Source: Burkholderiales bacterium PBB3
GTDB taxonomy: Bacteria; Pseudomonadota; Gammaproteobacteria; Burkholderiales; Burkholderiaceae_C
DNA: 58,286 nucleotides
Reading direction: 5' to 3'
NCBI GenBank assembly: GCA_002256115.1
Contig: NKIK01000030.1
Coordinates: forward strand, 1-58,286
Part shown: positions 18,001 to 26,048 of the stretch, in pieces
Layout: the number at the start of each line of letters is the position of its first letter
Numbering within the stretch: position 1 is the stretch's first letter
Translations under genes and position numbers: made by a program
The notes under the pieces: model-generated
Seen by the model: only the letters and a program-made list of their open reading frames with translations
Database searches by the model: none
Told to the model about the DNA's origin: nothing

Positions 18001-18237
18001 ATGAGACTGATCCTCGAAGCCCGCCTGGAGGGCGGCCAAGAAAGTTCGGCAGTGACTGAAGCCTCAGCCATCATTGCCGTGATGGAACGGCAGGATCGCA
18101 GTGTCGCTAGTTTGGGACTCACACTTGCCGACGGCAGCGCCCTGCTCGCCGAAGTTCGATCCATGCCTATCCGGTTGACACACCAAGCCACTACCGGTAC
18201 GACTGGTCGCGGGTTTCGATCAAGTCTATCTGATTGA
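18001..18237 (+). pseudogene. N-terminal remnant of an ISKra4-type transposase
   Basis: A good ribosome-binding site (GGAGG, 4 nt before ATG) precedes a 78-codon frame. Its first ~55 residues (MRLILEARLEGGQESS, then LGLTLADGSALLAEV) resemble the N-terminus of ISKra4-family transposases, where the LTLAE-x-x-ALL segment precedes a zinc-binding region. The frame then diverges and stops after TGRGFRSSLSD without the zinc cysteines or catalytic residues. I read it as a truncated insertion-sequence gene. Between 18240 and 18420 only short out-of-frame coding-like stretches are seen, none recognisable. Confidence 0.5.
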
Positions 18238-18419
18238 CAGATGGCGAAAGCGGACCGCGGCGCATGATCGTGTTTGTTGGACCCGATTGCGACGGCATGC
18301 GTGCACAATTTCATGACCTGATCGTGCAACGGGCGCGGCAACTTCTGGCGCATCTCACCATCGCACTGAAGTACTGTTGAGTGGAACTAGCGCTGGCAGA
18401 AGTGGCGCAGGCCGCCTGA

Positions 18420-18687
18420 AATGCAGGCATAGGCCCGCGTGAGCTGAGCTTCAAGCACACGGTACAACTTTGGATGGAGTGGGTCTCGCGCGGTCTGTCG
18501 GCCACAAAGGATGACGGGTGGCTGTTCATATTGATCGCACAATGCAGGGTGGGCAATCGATCAGGACGTATGGAGCCGCGAATGCGAAAGCGACGGCCCA
18601 AACCCTACCCATGGTTAACGGTCTCGCGTGCCCATGCTCGAAGGAAAATCAAGATACATGGGCACGAATGGGAGCCAAAGCAAGTGC
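18420..18687 (+). pseudogene. C-terminal remnant of an IS4-family transposase
   Basis: After an in-frame stop at 18417-18419, the frame reads NAGIGPRELSFKHTVQLW, then LIAQCRVGNRSGRMEP and RKRRPKPYPWL, ending near KIHGHE. This order (PRELSFK-x-x-x-QL, V-G-N-R-x-G-R-x-E-P-R, K-R-R-P-K-P-(Y/F)-P-x-L, H-A-R) is the typical C-terminal tail of IS4-family transposases. The catalytic DDE core is missing, so the element is dead. The frame runs on without a stop to 18767, into the end of the next gene. CCGAATGG occurs at both edges of the graveyard (around 17780, and as its complement around 18690), a weak hint of former terminal repeats. Confidence 0.7.
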
Positions 18688-18706
18688 CATTCGGCTTAGA
18701 CCGGGC

Positions 18707-19249
18707 TTACAGTGACTGCCAGATAGAGAACAAATTCCCGGCGATGTGCATGGCGACGGGCACATAGATAGACCGGCTGAAATGGCGCGCCGCGCCCAGC
18801 ACCACGCCATCCACAAAGATGAGCAGCATCAGGATCGGTGCGTACTGAATGTGCACCACAGACCAGAGCGCCGAAGACACCAGGATGGCACCATAAACCG
18901 CGAGCCGTGTGCCTTTCAGCCACGACATCAGCAGCCCCCGAAAAGCGATCTCTTCGGCAATGGGGCCGAGAACTCCAATGGCCAACACGCGCAGCAGCAC
19001 AATGTGCAAGGCGTAGTCGGGCCATGGCTTGGGGCTGGCTCCGCCGATAGCGCTGCTAAGCAACTCCTCAACGGCAATCAACACGACCCACAACAGCAAA
19101 AATGCGAGGGCTGGCACCAGCTTGGGCACCTTGAAACCAATGTCTTCCGTCAGCGACATCTTTCGGCGCTTGGCCGCAAACAAAAGTGCGCCGATGCCCA
19201 GCGCGGGCAGCACAACCTTACTCAGCGTGGACAGCAGCAGATCAGGCAT
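18707..19249 (-). CDS. CPBP-family intramembrane metalloprotease
   Basis: A 180-residue multi-span membrane protein with the CPBP (CAAX prenyl protease 2/bacteriocin-processing) motifs: EExxxR at E99-E100-R104 (IAEEIAFRG), a second motif His133 (VVHIQYAP) and a third His168/Asn172 (MHIAGN). These residues form the metal-containing active site in Rce1-type proteases. Bacterial members act in bacteriocin immunity, peptide processing or unknown roles. ATG 19249 is chosen because the frame then starts at a normal membrane-protein N-terminus; it overlaps the upstream phosphatase gene by 8 nt, so the two are coupled. The stop is next to the IS4 remnant. Confidence 0.85.
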   Translation of the reverse strand: MPDLLLSTLSKVVLPALGIGALLFAAKRRKMSLTEDIGFKVPKLVPALAFLLLWVVLIAVEELLSSAIGGASPKPWPDYALHIVLLRVLAIGVLGPIAEEIAFRGLLMSWLKGTRLAVYGAILVSSALWSVVHIQYAPILMLLIFVDGVVLGAARHFSRSIYVPVAMHIAGNLFSIWQSL

Positions 19250-19571
19250 TGCCAAGAAAACCGGTGACTTTGGAATGCAGCAACTTGACAAGCGGCGGGT
19301 CCATGAACTTGTAGTTGTCTGGAATGTTCAGACACACAACGCGCTTACCACCCAAGTAGGGCTTGAAGGCCTTGGCGAGTTTGGTTTTGTGCGCACGCTC
19401 CATAACGAAAATCAGGTCTGCCCACTCAATGAGTTCAGGCGTTAAGGGATTGTCTGCGCCATGGTTCAAGCCTGCCGATGTGCACTCGACGCCAGGGTGC
19501 TTCGCAAAGACTTGCTCCGCCGTTGGGCTGCGCCATCGGTTCATGCTGCAAATGAAGAGAACGTGTTGCAA
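19242..19571 (-). CDS. small low-molecular-weight protein tyrosine phosphatase-like protein
   Basis: A 109-residue protein with the phosphatase P-loop C-x5-R at Cys8-Arg14 (FICSMNRWRSPTAE). The C-terminal acidic segment NIPDNYKFMDPP may supply the general acid. It is shorter than classical LMW-PTPs (~150 aa) and belongs to a compact group often annotated as protein tyrosine phosphatase or phosphotyrosine phosphatase-like. The substrate is unknown. The gene overlaps the CPBP protease gene downstream and follows the creatininase-type gene by only 8 nt, so the three probably form one operon. Confidence 0.8.
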   Translation of the reverse strand: MQHVLFICSMNRWRSPTAEQVFAKHPGVECTSAGLNHGADNPLTPELIEWADLIFVMERAHKTKLAKAFKPYLGGKRVVCLNIPDNYKFMDPPLVKLLHSKVTGFLGNA

Positions 19572-19579
19572 GGATTGCT

Positions 19580-20422
19580 TTACCCGCGCAAAGTGCCTGC
19601 TGGCAAAGCATGCACTTCACGCAACAAGGCCGCCAATGCATGGCCCGCGGCGTACAGCACCGCGGCACCCTTTTCAGCCGTAGCGGCTCGCGCATTGCCC
19701 ACGGCGCCCGCTGGGTTGTAGTCCTGCATTTGCCAACCCAGCTTGGCGCTTTTGCCATTGCCCAAAATGGCAAACTGCTGGGCACGATCTTCCGAGGTGG
19801 ACGCGAAGTTTTGCGATAGATCCATACGCACCCGCGCCGGGTCCAGCGCCAACATCATCGAGGTTTCAATCTCCCCTGCATGGATACCAAAGCGGTGTTC
19901 ATGCGCAGTGAACAGCGCGTTCACGTCTTCACCATTCGGGCCGGTTAATGGCAGGCCAAACCAGTTGACGCTGTAGACCAGCATGCCCAGTCGCGCACGC
20001 AGGTCGCGGGCCACAATGTCCATCACCCCCACCTGGCCGCCGTGGCTGTTCAGCAGCACCAGCTTCTTCACGCCACTGGCAGCCACGCTCTCGGCGATGT
20101 CGGTCCACAGGCGGATGGTGGTCTCGGCTTTCAAGGTCAGCGTGCCGGGGAATGCCGTGTGCTCGGGGCTCAGACCCACGGTTTGCGTGGGTAAGAAAAG
20201 CGCGGGCACGTCATGCCCCAAGTGCGGCAGCGCGGCGGCAATCACGCCATCCACCAAAGCGCTGTCTACCTTGAGCGGCAAGTGCGGGCCGTGCTGCTCG
20301 GTTGCGGCCACGGGCAATACCGCAATGGTCTGCGCCAAAGTGCCGGAGGCTTGGGCCTGCGAGAAATCGCGGGTGGTCCAGTCGGCCCAAAAGCGGGAGG
20401 GGTTGGGCGTGGAAGCTGTCAT
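19580..20422 (-). CDS. creatininase-family amidohydrolase
   Basis: A 280-residue protein with the creatininase metal-binding motifs: ATEQHGPHLPL near the N-terminus, NSHGGQVGVMD in the middle and HAGEIETSMML later. The family hydrolyses cyclic amides or small amide substrates (creatinine; MftE- or ArfB-like members in other pathways). Which substrate applies here cannot be told. ATG 20422 is chosen since homologues start just before the FWADWTTRDF segment; longer starts would add a basic, non-homologous extension. The gene ends 8 nt before the phosphatase gene and follows the B12/radical SAM gene by 22 nt. Confidence 0.85.
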   Translation of the reverse strand: MTASTPNPSRFWADWTTRDFSQAQASGTLAQTIAVLPVAATEQHGPHLPLKVDSALVDGVIAAALPHLGHDVPALFLPTQTVGLSPEHTAFPGTLTLKAETTIRLWTDIAESVAASGVKKLVLLNSHGGQVGVMDIVARDLRARLGMLVYSVNWFGLPLTGPNGEDVNALFTAHEHRFGIHAGEIETSMMLALDPARVRMDLSQNFASTSEDRAQQFAILGNGKSAKLGWQMQDYNPAGAVGNARAATAEKGAAVLYAAGHALAALLREVHALPAGTLRG

Positions 20423-20444
20423 GGGGCGGTGCCTTGCGGGAGTG

Positions 20445-22403
20445 TTATGAGGTTGCCGCCACAGCGGCTTGCGCAAGCGCACGGGTCGTGTCTGCGGGAT
20501 GCTTTTGTTGTTGATCTTGGTGCCGCTCCTGGCGCTGCGCCAGCGCACGGCGGCCACCAGGCTGGGGCGCTTCGCGTGCAGGCAAAAAGCCTTGTAGCGA
20601 TTGGGAGTTGGAGCGGGCGCCGCTGGCTACGTAATCTGCCACCAGTACCGCGCGGACCTCAGCGGGGGCCAAGCCACGCTGCGTGGTCAGGTAGTCAAAC
20701 AGCGCATCGACCCAATCTTCAGGCGACAGCCCGCTGGTCTTGCCCTGGGTAATGGCGCTGGTGTGCCAAAGCCATTGTGAAAAGTGGGCGAACGCAGCGA
20801 AGGGCGACGCTAGCAAATTGGGCGATGCAAGCACCAGCCCACCACGCATGACCAACGGCATCGTCAAACCAAAACGCCCAGAGTTGGCCACCAAATCCCA
20901 ATACCGCGCCAAGCGGATAAAGGCTTGCACCTCATCCGCACTCACCGCATCATTGCGCTGCACGGTGTAGGGCGGCGCTGCGTCATAGACCATGCCGTGC
21001 TCGGACACCACTCCGGGCAGACTGCGATTCGCCAGCGGCGTGCCACGCAAGCGTTTGAGTACGCCGAGCTGAATCTCATGCGGGCCAATGGCGTAGAGCT
21101 GGTCGAAGCCCTGCGCAAAGCTCTGCCAGGACTCACCGGGCAGACCAAAAATCAAATCCGTATGCAAATGCGCATGGCTGTGGTCCAGCAGCCAGCGCAG
21201 ATTGGCCTCGGTCTTGGCGTTGTCTTGTCGGCGGCTGATGCGCTGCTGCACGTCCACGTCAAAGCTTTGAATGCCAATCTCAAACTGCAGCACGCCGGGT
21301 GGAAACTTGGCAATCGCGTCCTTCAGCCGATCCGGCAAATGGTCGGGTACGACTTCGAAGTGGATAAATAGTGGCGCGCCTGTGTCCAGGAGGCTGGGCG
21401 ACAGAGCGTTTTGCTCCGTGTCCTCCGCCAGCTTCGCCGTCTCCCCCTTTACCTGCGCAAAACGCTCTGCCGCCCAGCCTCCGAGCGCAAGCCGATCCAA
21501 AAAGAACTGCAGGATGCGAATGGAGGCATCAATTTTCAGATTGAACGTTCGGTCGACAAACTTGAAGTGGCGCGCACCCCGCGCGTACAGCGTAGCCAGC
21601 TCTGCCAAGAAGGCGTCCTCATCAAACGCCCAGGCCGTTTTGTCCAGCGCGCTCAAACAAAACTCGCACTTGAACGGGCAGCCACGCGAGGCTTCCACAT
21701 ACAAAAGCCGGTGCGCCAAATCGTCATCCGAAAACTCGGCGTAGGGCAGATCAATCTCTTCCAGCGGCGGTTGCTCCCCGGCAATCACCTTCATCAGCGG
21801 GCGAGGGCCATGCACCAAGGCCCGGCACAGCTTGGGAAAGCTCACATCGCCCCAGCCGGTAATCACATGGTCGGCCAGCGCCACGATGGGCTGGCCATCC
21901 AGCTCGTGGCTCACCTCGGGCCCGCCCAGCACGATGCGCACATCCGGCCGCAGCGCTTTGAGCTGGCGCACCACCTCGGTGGTTTGCACCACGTTCCAGA
22001 TGTACACCCCAAAGCCGATGATGGGCGCAGAGGACGCTACGGACGACTCAAGCGAGCCCGAGCCCGAAGGAGCTTGGGCGGCGGAACGTTCTGCGTAGGT
22101 AAAAGGAGGAGGCCGCAGGCCGGGGGACACGGAGCAGAGCGCTTCGCCGCCCAAGCTCCGCAGCGAGTCCACGGACGTTCTAAGAGACGACTCAGGCAAA
22201 CCAACCGGCCCCAGCGCCGCAATCAAATCCTCCACCACCTGCGCCACAGGCCGCGCCAGCGTGTACTCGCGCAGCACTGTGGCCGCCCGCAAGTCAGCGC
22301 CCCCATGCCGCGCCATATTGGCCAGCAGGTAACGCAGACCCAAAGACGCGTGGATGTAACGCGCGTTCAGCGTAGCCAGGACGATACGGGGGTGATTGGA
22401 CAT
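20445..22403 (-). CDS. B12-binding radical SAM protein (DUF4080 type) with two palindromic inserts
   Basis: A 652-residue enzyme: N-terminal B12-binding Rossmann domain (VLATLNARYIHASLGLRYLL start, FGVYIWNVVQ, ITGWGDVSF), then a radical SAM core with the 4Fe-4S motif CxxxCxxC in SRGCPFKCEFCLSALD, followed by a C-terminal DUF4080-like region. The reaction is unknown; the family is thought to carry out B12-dependent radical chemistry, often methyl transfer. Two in-frame inserts stand out: residues about 82-112 (encoded at 22069-22159) and about 308-338 (21389-21482). Both are encoded by palindromic elements of one family, in opposite orientations. Both fall at domain edges or loops, so the enzyme may tolerate them. 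It is divergent to DUF167 with 17 bp between starts. Confidence 0.85.
   Translation of the reverse strand: MSNHPRIVLATLNARYIHASLGLRYLLANMARHGGADLRAATVLREYTLARPVAQVVEDLIAALGPVGLPESSLRTSVDSLRSLGGEALCSVSPGLRPPPFTYAERSAAQAPSGSGSLESSVASSAPIIGFGVYIWNVVQTTEVVRQLKALRPDVRIVLGGPEVSHELDGQPIVALADHVITGWGDVSFPKLCRALVHGPRPLMKVIAGEQPPLEEIDLPYAEFSDDDLAHRLLYVEASRGCPFKCEFCLSALDKTAWAFDEDAFLAELATLYARGARHFKFVDRTFNLKIDASIRILQFFLDRLALGGWAAERFAQVKGETAKLAEDTEQNALSPSLLDTGAPLFIHFEVVPDHLPDRLKDAIAKFPPGVLQFEIGIQSFDVDVQQRISRRQDNAKTEANLRWLLDHSHAHLHTDLIFGLPGESWQSFAQGFDQLYAIGPHEIQLGVLKRLRGTPLANRSLPGVVSEHGMVYDAAPPYTVQRNDAVSADEVQAFIRLARYWDLVANSGRFGLTMPLVMRGGLVLASPNLLASPFAAFAHFSQWLWHTSAITQGKTSGLSPEDWVDALFDYLTTQRGLAPAEVRAVLVADYVASGARSNSQSLQGFLPAREAPQPGGRRALAQRQERHQDQQQKHPADTTRALAQAAVAATS
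21389..21482 (-). repeat. in-frame palindromic coding element, copy 3
   Basis: Arms 21389-21414 and 21457-21482 are 26 bp inverted repeats with one mismatch (base 21401). The loop, read on the minus strand, contains GCGCAGGTAAA and GGACACGGAGCA, both shared with the other two copies. In the gene sense it encodes LGGWAAERFAQVKGE and DTEQNALSPSLLDTG, similar to the priA copy, so it is read in the same orientation as in priA. Confidence 0.85.
22069..22159 (+). repeat. in-frame palindromic coding element, copy 2 (opposite orientation)
   Basis: Arms 22069-22088 and 22140-22159 (20 bp) pair with two differences. The loop on the plus strand holds GTAGGTAAAAGGAGGAGGCC and GGACACGGAGCAGAGCG, nearly identical to the priA copy. 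The host gene is on the minus strand, so here the element is translated in the opposite direction (SLGGEALCSVSPGLRPPPF), yet stays open. Flanking GACGACTCA direct repeats occur around 22044 and 22187. Confidence 0.85.
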
Positions 22404-22420
22404 GGCCGTATTATCAAAGC

Positions 22421-22786
22421 ATGTCCACCGTCCGGCCCAAACCATCTCACCAAGCCGATGCCCAGCCCCGCCCCCGCAACCGCACGGGCGACTCTTTCTT
22501 TGCCTGGGATGGCGATGTGCTGGTGGTCAATATCCTGGGCAAACCCGCCGCCAGCAAAGACGCCATCGGCAAGCCTAAGGGCACGCAACTGAAGGTGAGC
22601 GTGACCGCCGCGCCCAAGGACGGCAAGGCCACTGACCATATGGTGCGATTCTTGGCACCCCTGTTCGGCGTGCCGGTGTCCCGCATCGAGGTGGTGTTTG
22701 GGCAGGAGAATGTGCACAAGCAACTGCGGATAACCGCGCCCACCCAATTGCCCGCCGTTTTTACCCAAAACAGCGCCAACCTGTAG
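22421..22786 (+). CDS. DUF167/YggU-family protein
   Basis: A 121-residue protein whose core (LKVSVTAAPKDGKATDHMV, then FGVPVSRIEVVFGQ) matches DUF167, a small alpha/beta fold of unknown biochemical function found across bacteria and often linked to PSPC-type or YggT neighbours. The N-terminal ~25 residues are extra and Pro/Arg-rich, so a later start is possible, although none with a clear ribosome-binding site is seen. It is divergent from the B12/radical SAM gene and 50 nt upstream of dsbD. Confidence 0.85.
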   Translation: MSTVRPKPSHQADAQPRPRNRTGDSFFAWDGDVLVVNILGKPAASKDAIGKPKGTQLKVSVTAAPKDGKATDHMVRFLAPLFGVPVSRIEVVFGQENVHKQLRITAPTQLPAVFTQNSANL

Positions 22787-22836
22787 CCACCCGCCACCAC
22801 GGAACTTTTCAGGGCCCAACCCGACCCTACAACGCA

Positions 22837-25140
22837 ATGAATTCTCTACCCTCCCCCACCGTCACCCCCCGCGCGCCTTGGTCTGCACTCTGCCGCTTGG
22901 GTCGCAGTTTGCAAGTTGCTCTGTTTTTTATAGCTGCTCCCGCACTATCCACGGGCTCTATGGCCCAAATGACTCTTAAAACTGGCACTTCGGGCGGTGC
23001 CAGTGCGTCGGTGGTGCAAACCGACCAGGTACGCGCCGAGCTGGTGGCGCATGCACCGCAGGGCGTGGCACCCGGCCAGCCGCTGTGGGTGGGCCTGAAG
23101 ATCACCCACCAGCCCCAGTGGCACACCTATTGGAAGAACCCCGGCGATTCCGGCCTGGCCACCACCGTGCAGTGGACGCTGCCCACGGGCGTGACCGCGG
23201 GCGACGTGGCCTGGCCCGCGCCGCACAGCATTCCCATTGGCACCATGACCAACTACGGCTACGAGGGCACCGTACTGCTGCCGGTGCCGCTAACGATCAG
23301 CCCTGCGTTTGTCGCGGGCATTACCGGCGACCTGGAGATCAAACTCAACGCCAGTTGGCTGGTCTGCCGCCAAGAGTGCATTCCACAAGACGGCAATTTT
23401 GTGCTGCACGTGCCCACCAAGGGCTCGGTCGCGCTGAACGGGGCCGACTTTGACGCCGCCAGGCTGGCCGCGCCCACAGCACTGGCGGGCACGAGCCAGT
23501 CGGAAGTAGTTGGCAATGTACTGACGCTGACCGTGAACGGCCTGCCCGCAGCCTGGCAGGGCAAGGCGCTACTGGCCTTCCCAGAAACCGGCACCTTGTT
23601 TGACACCACCGGCACGCCGGGCGCTGCCACCCTGTCAGCCGCGCTGGGGGCTGCTGGCGGTGCCCAGGCTTGGATGGGCAACTCCTGGACCGGGCGTTTT
23701 GCCATCTCGGACCAGCGCGTGGCCAATGCCACCAGCGTGCCAATGGTGCTGCGCCTGGGCGACGGTAGCGTGCAGTTCACCTCCGCCGTGTCAGGCAACT
23801 GGCCGCCCATGGCCACACCGGCAGGCGTGTCGCCCGCGCTGCAAACGGCGCTAGACGCTAACCGTGCCACCACCCTGCCCGCACAAGCAGCGGGCGCGGG
23901 TGGCTGGGCGGCGCTGGGCGTGGCAGTGCTGGCGGCCTTGTTGGGCGGGCTCATTCTGAATCTGATGCCCTGCGTGCTACCAGTATTGGCTATCAAGGTG
24001 ATGGCAGTGGCGCAGCACGCGCACCAAAGCCGCAGCCAGCAGCGCCTGCAGGGCGTGGCCTATGCGGTGGGCGTCATTGGCTCCTTTGTGGCCCTGGGCG
24101 CGCTGATGCTGGCGCTGCGCGCGGGTGGCGAGCAGTTGGGTTGGGGCTTTCATTTGCAGTCGCCCGGCGTGTTGGCGGCTTTGGCGGTGCTGTTCACCTT
24201 GCTGGCGCTGAACCTGGCGGGTCTGTTTGAGATTGGCAATGTGCTGCCCCAGGGCCTGGCCACTTTGCAGGCCAAGCACCCGGCGGTGGATGCGTTTTTG
24301 TCAGGCGTGCTGGCGGTGGCCATTGCCTCGCCCTGCAGCGCGCCGTTTATGGGCGCATCTTTGGGCTATGCCATCACCCTGCCCGCCGTGCAGGCGCTGG
24401 CCATCTTTGCGGCGCTAGGCGTGGGCCTGGCGCTGCCGTTTTTGGCGGCTGCCTGGGTGCCCGCTATTGCGAACTGGCTGCCGCGTCCCGGCGCTTGGAT
24501 GGACACGCTGCGCCGCTTTATGGCCTTCCCCATGTTTGCCACCGTGGTGTGGCTGGTGTGGGTGCTGGGCCACCTGAGCGGTGTGAACGGCGCAAGCGCC
24601 CTGCTAGCACTGCTGGTAGCGCTGGCCTGCGTGGTCTGGGCGCTGGGCTTGCAGGGCCACAGCCGCACGGTATTTGCTAGCATTTCAGTAGCTGCTGCCG
24701 CATTATTGGTATGGTTTGCAGGGCCTTTTGTGCTGCAAATGGAACCCCTGGTGGCTGAGTCCACTGCAGCACCCGCGGGGCCGGGCAACACAGCTAGCCC
24801 CGCCGCCTGGCAGGCCTGGGTACCCGGTCGGGTCGAAGCCGAGCTGGCTGCAGGCAAACCCGTGTTTGTGGACTTTACGGCGGCCTGGTGCATTACTTGC
24901 CAATACAACAAGAAAACCACGCTGGCCAATGCGGAGGTCGTGGCCGACTTTGCCGCCAAAAAAGTGCAAATGCTGCGCGCCGACTGGACGCGCCGCGACC
25001 CCGCCATCACCCAGGCGCTGGAACAACTGGGCCGCACCGGTGTGCCGGTGTATGTGCTGTACCAGGCGGGCAAAGCGCCCGTGGTGTTCTCCGAAATACT
25101 GGATGCGGGCGCGCTGCGCGCGGCCATCGCTGCGATATGA
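22837..25140 (+). CDS. dsbD: protein-disulfide reductase, DsbD/ScsB-like
   Basis: A 767-residue inner-membrane electron carrier. After a signal peptide comes a periplasmic immunoglobulin-like domain with a Cys pair in SWLVCRQECIPQDG. Eight or so membrane spans follow with the two transmembrane Cys in LMPCVLPVLA and ASPCSAPFMG. A C-terminal thioredoxin domain carries CITC in FTAAWCITCQYN. Electrons pass from cytoplasmic thioredoxin through the membrane to periplasmic disulfide proteins. The N-terminal domain type is nearer ScsB than E. coli DsbD. The signal peptide core (LFFIAAPALSTGSMAQ) is encoded by a dispersed repeat at 22922-22985, and a weaker copy encodes part of the region before the thioredoxin domain. 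The gene symbol is tentative because ScsB-like forms share the name. Confidence 0.85.
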   Translation: MNSLPSPTVTPRAPWSALCRLGRSLQVALFFIAAPALSTGSMAQMTLKTGTSGGASASVVQTDQVRAELVAHAPQGVAPGQPLWVGLKITHQPQWHTYWKNPGDSGLATTVQWTLPTGVTAGDVAWPAPHSIPIGTMTNYGYEGTVLLPVPLTISPAFVAGITGDLEIKLNASWLVCRQECIPQDGNFVLHVPTKGSVALNGADFDAARLAAPTALAGTSQSEVVGNVLTLTVNGLPAAWQGKALLAFPETGTLFDTTGTPGAATLSAALGAAGGAQAWMGNSWTGRFAISDQRVANATSVPMVLRLGDGSVQFTSAVSGNWPPMATPAGVSPALQTALDANRATTLPAQAAGAGGWAALGVAVLAALLGGLILNLMPCVLPVLAIKVMAVAQHAHQSRSQQRLQGVAYAVGVIGSFVALGALMLALRAGGEQLGWGFHLQSPGVLAALAVLFTLLALNLAGLFEIGNVLPQGLATLQAKHPAVDAFLSGVLAVAIASPCSAPFMGASLGYAITLPAVQALAIFAALGVGLALPFLAAAWVPAIANWLPRPGAWMDTLRRFMAFPMFATVVWLVWVLGHLSGVNGASALLALLVALACVVWALGLQGHSRTVFASISVAAAALLVWFAGPFVLQMEPLVAESTAAPAGPGNTASPAAWQAWVPGRVEAELAAGKPVFVDFTAAWCITCQYNKKTTLANAEVVADFAAKKVQMLRADWTRRDPAITQALEQLGRTGVPVYVLYQAGKAPVVFSEILDAGALRAAIAAI
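22922..22985 (-). repeat. dispersed ~60 bp repeat inside the dsbD signal sequence
   Basis: Contains AGCTGCTCCCGCACTATCC followed by ACGGGCT, identical to the copy at 39356-39419, and both end in a (C)TTAAAACT stretch. Here the repeat is translated and provides the hydrophobic core of the signal peptide. Confidence 0.8.
24673..24729 (-). repeat. degenerate copy of the dispersed repeat inside dsbD
   Basis: TTTGCTAG, AGTAGCTGCTGCCGCA and GGCCTTTT occur in the order expected for a diverged copy of the family. It is translated as part of a hydrophobic segment (SISVAAAALLVWF). The match is weak and could be chance in GC-rich membrane-protein code. Confidence 0.3.
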
Positions 25141-25174
25141 ACGGCGCTGTGAAAAGGGTGCTGTGAAGGGCAAT

Positions 25175-25588
25175 ATGACCGAGCAAGACCACATCCTGCA
25201 ACACGGCGGCACCATTGCTGTGGTCGGTCTGTCGCCCAAACCGCACCGCGACAGCTACCGTGTATCAGCCTACATGCAGTCCCAGGGCTGGCGCATCGTC
25301 CCCATCAACCCGGTGGCGGCGGCCAGTGGTGCGCCTATCTTGGGCGAGGCGGTGTACGCCACGCTCACCGAGGCTGCCGCCGTCGAAAAAATCGACCTGG
25401 TGAATGTGTTTCGCAATAGCGAAGACGTGCCCCCCATCGTGGACGAAGCAGTGCGCCTGGGCTTGCCTGCCCTGTGGTTGCAAATGGGTATACGCCATGA
25501 GCCAGCAGCAGCCCAAGCCCGCGCGGCGGGCATGCGGGTGGTGCAAGACAAATGTTTGATGGTGGAGCACCGCCGCGCCGGTTCGTAA
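25175..25588 (+). CDS. CoA-binding domain protein (YccU-like)
   Basis: A 137-residue single-domain Rossmann protein of the CoA-binding family: TIAVVGLSPKPHRDSYRVSA near the N-terminus, then IVPINP, IDLVNVFRNSEDVPPIV and LPALWLQMGI. These match YccU-type proteins that bind CoA or related nucleotides without the ligase domains of succinyl-CoA synthetase; their cellular role is not established. ATG 25175 has AAGGG 6 nt upstream (in GTGAAGGGCAAT). It begins 34 nt after the dsbD stop. Confidence 0.85.
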   Translation: MTEQDHILQHGGTIAVVGLSPKPHRDSYRVSAYMQSQGWRIVPINPVAAASGAPILGEAVYATLTEAAAVEKIDLVNVFRNSEDVPPIVDEAVRLGLPALWLQMGIRHEPAAAQARAAGMRVVQDKCLMVEHRRAGS

Positions 25589-25596
25589 AACCTCCG

Positions 25597-25617
25597 CCCC
25601 CGCAAGGGGTTTGGGTT
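25597..25617. terminator. GC hairpin between convergent genes
   Basis: CCCC and GGGG arms with a short CGCAA loop, followed on the plus strand by TTTGGGTTT, lie between the CoA-binding gene and the convergent toxin gene. Short stem; plausible intrinsic terminator for the plus strand. Confidence 0.45.
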
Positions 25618-26048
25618 TAGGCGGGTACGGCTATCAATCGCGCTTGTAGCGTGGGCACTCTCAAAAAGCCCTGGTCGGCCGTGATAAACAAAACCTCTGG
25701 CGCCTGAGGTGTCTGCTGCTGCCACTCCAAGGCACATGCGGCCTGCAAAGCATCGGGTGTCTTCAGGCCATGGTGGGCACGCACATGGGTGGCCATATCC
25801 AATACCGCTGCACTCAGGTCAATGACCTGTACCGCTGCGAAAAAGTCGGCATAGCGCTGCAACAAGCGGGCATCTCCCTCACGCAAGGGTTTGACGCGGC
25901 ACTCCATCACCGACAGGCGCGATACCGCCAACTCCACCGTATCTTGGCCCGCTGTGAGCTGTGCAATGAGCGCGGTTGTAGCATCGCGAAACAACGCCGC
26001 ACCCTCAAAGCGGTAAATGAGCGTGCAGGCATCCAGAAAAAGCCTCAT
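25617..26048 (-). CDS. PIN-domain ribonuclease toxin (VapC-like)
   Basis: A 143-residue PIN domain with all four acidic residues expected for metal-dependent RNase activity: Asp6 ([12 protein letters not shown]), Glu49 (SVMECR), Asp99 (KTPDALQAA) and Asp125 (ITADQGF). VapC toxins cleave tRNA or rRNA and are held inactive by the cognate antitoxin. The start overlaps the antitoxin stop by 4 nt (ATGA), the usual arrangement of toxin-antitoxin operons. No truncation is visible, so the toxin should be active if released. Confidence 0.85.
   Translation of the reverse strand: MRLFLDACTLIYRFEGAALFRDATTALIAQLTAGQDTVELAVSRLSVMECRVKPLREGDARLLQRYADFFAAVQVIDLSAAVLDMATHVRAHHGLKTPDALQAACALEWQQQTPQAPEVLFITADQGFLRVPTLQARLIAVPA

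Noticed and set aside
17838..18353. 171-codon minus-strand open frame in the IS graveyard
   Set aside because: Composition is low in typical protein features, no ribosome-binding site is seen, and it lies opposite the ISKra4-like remnant on the plus strand.
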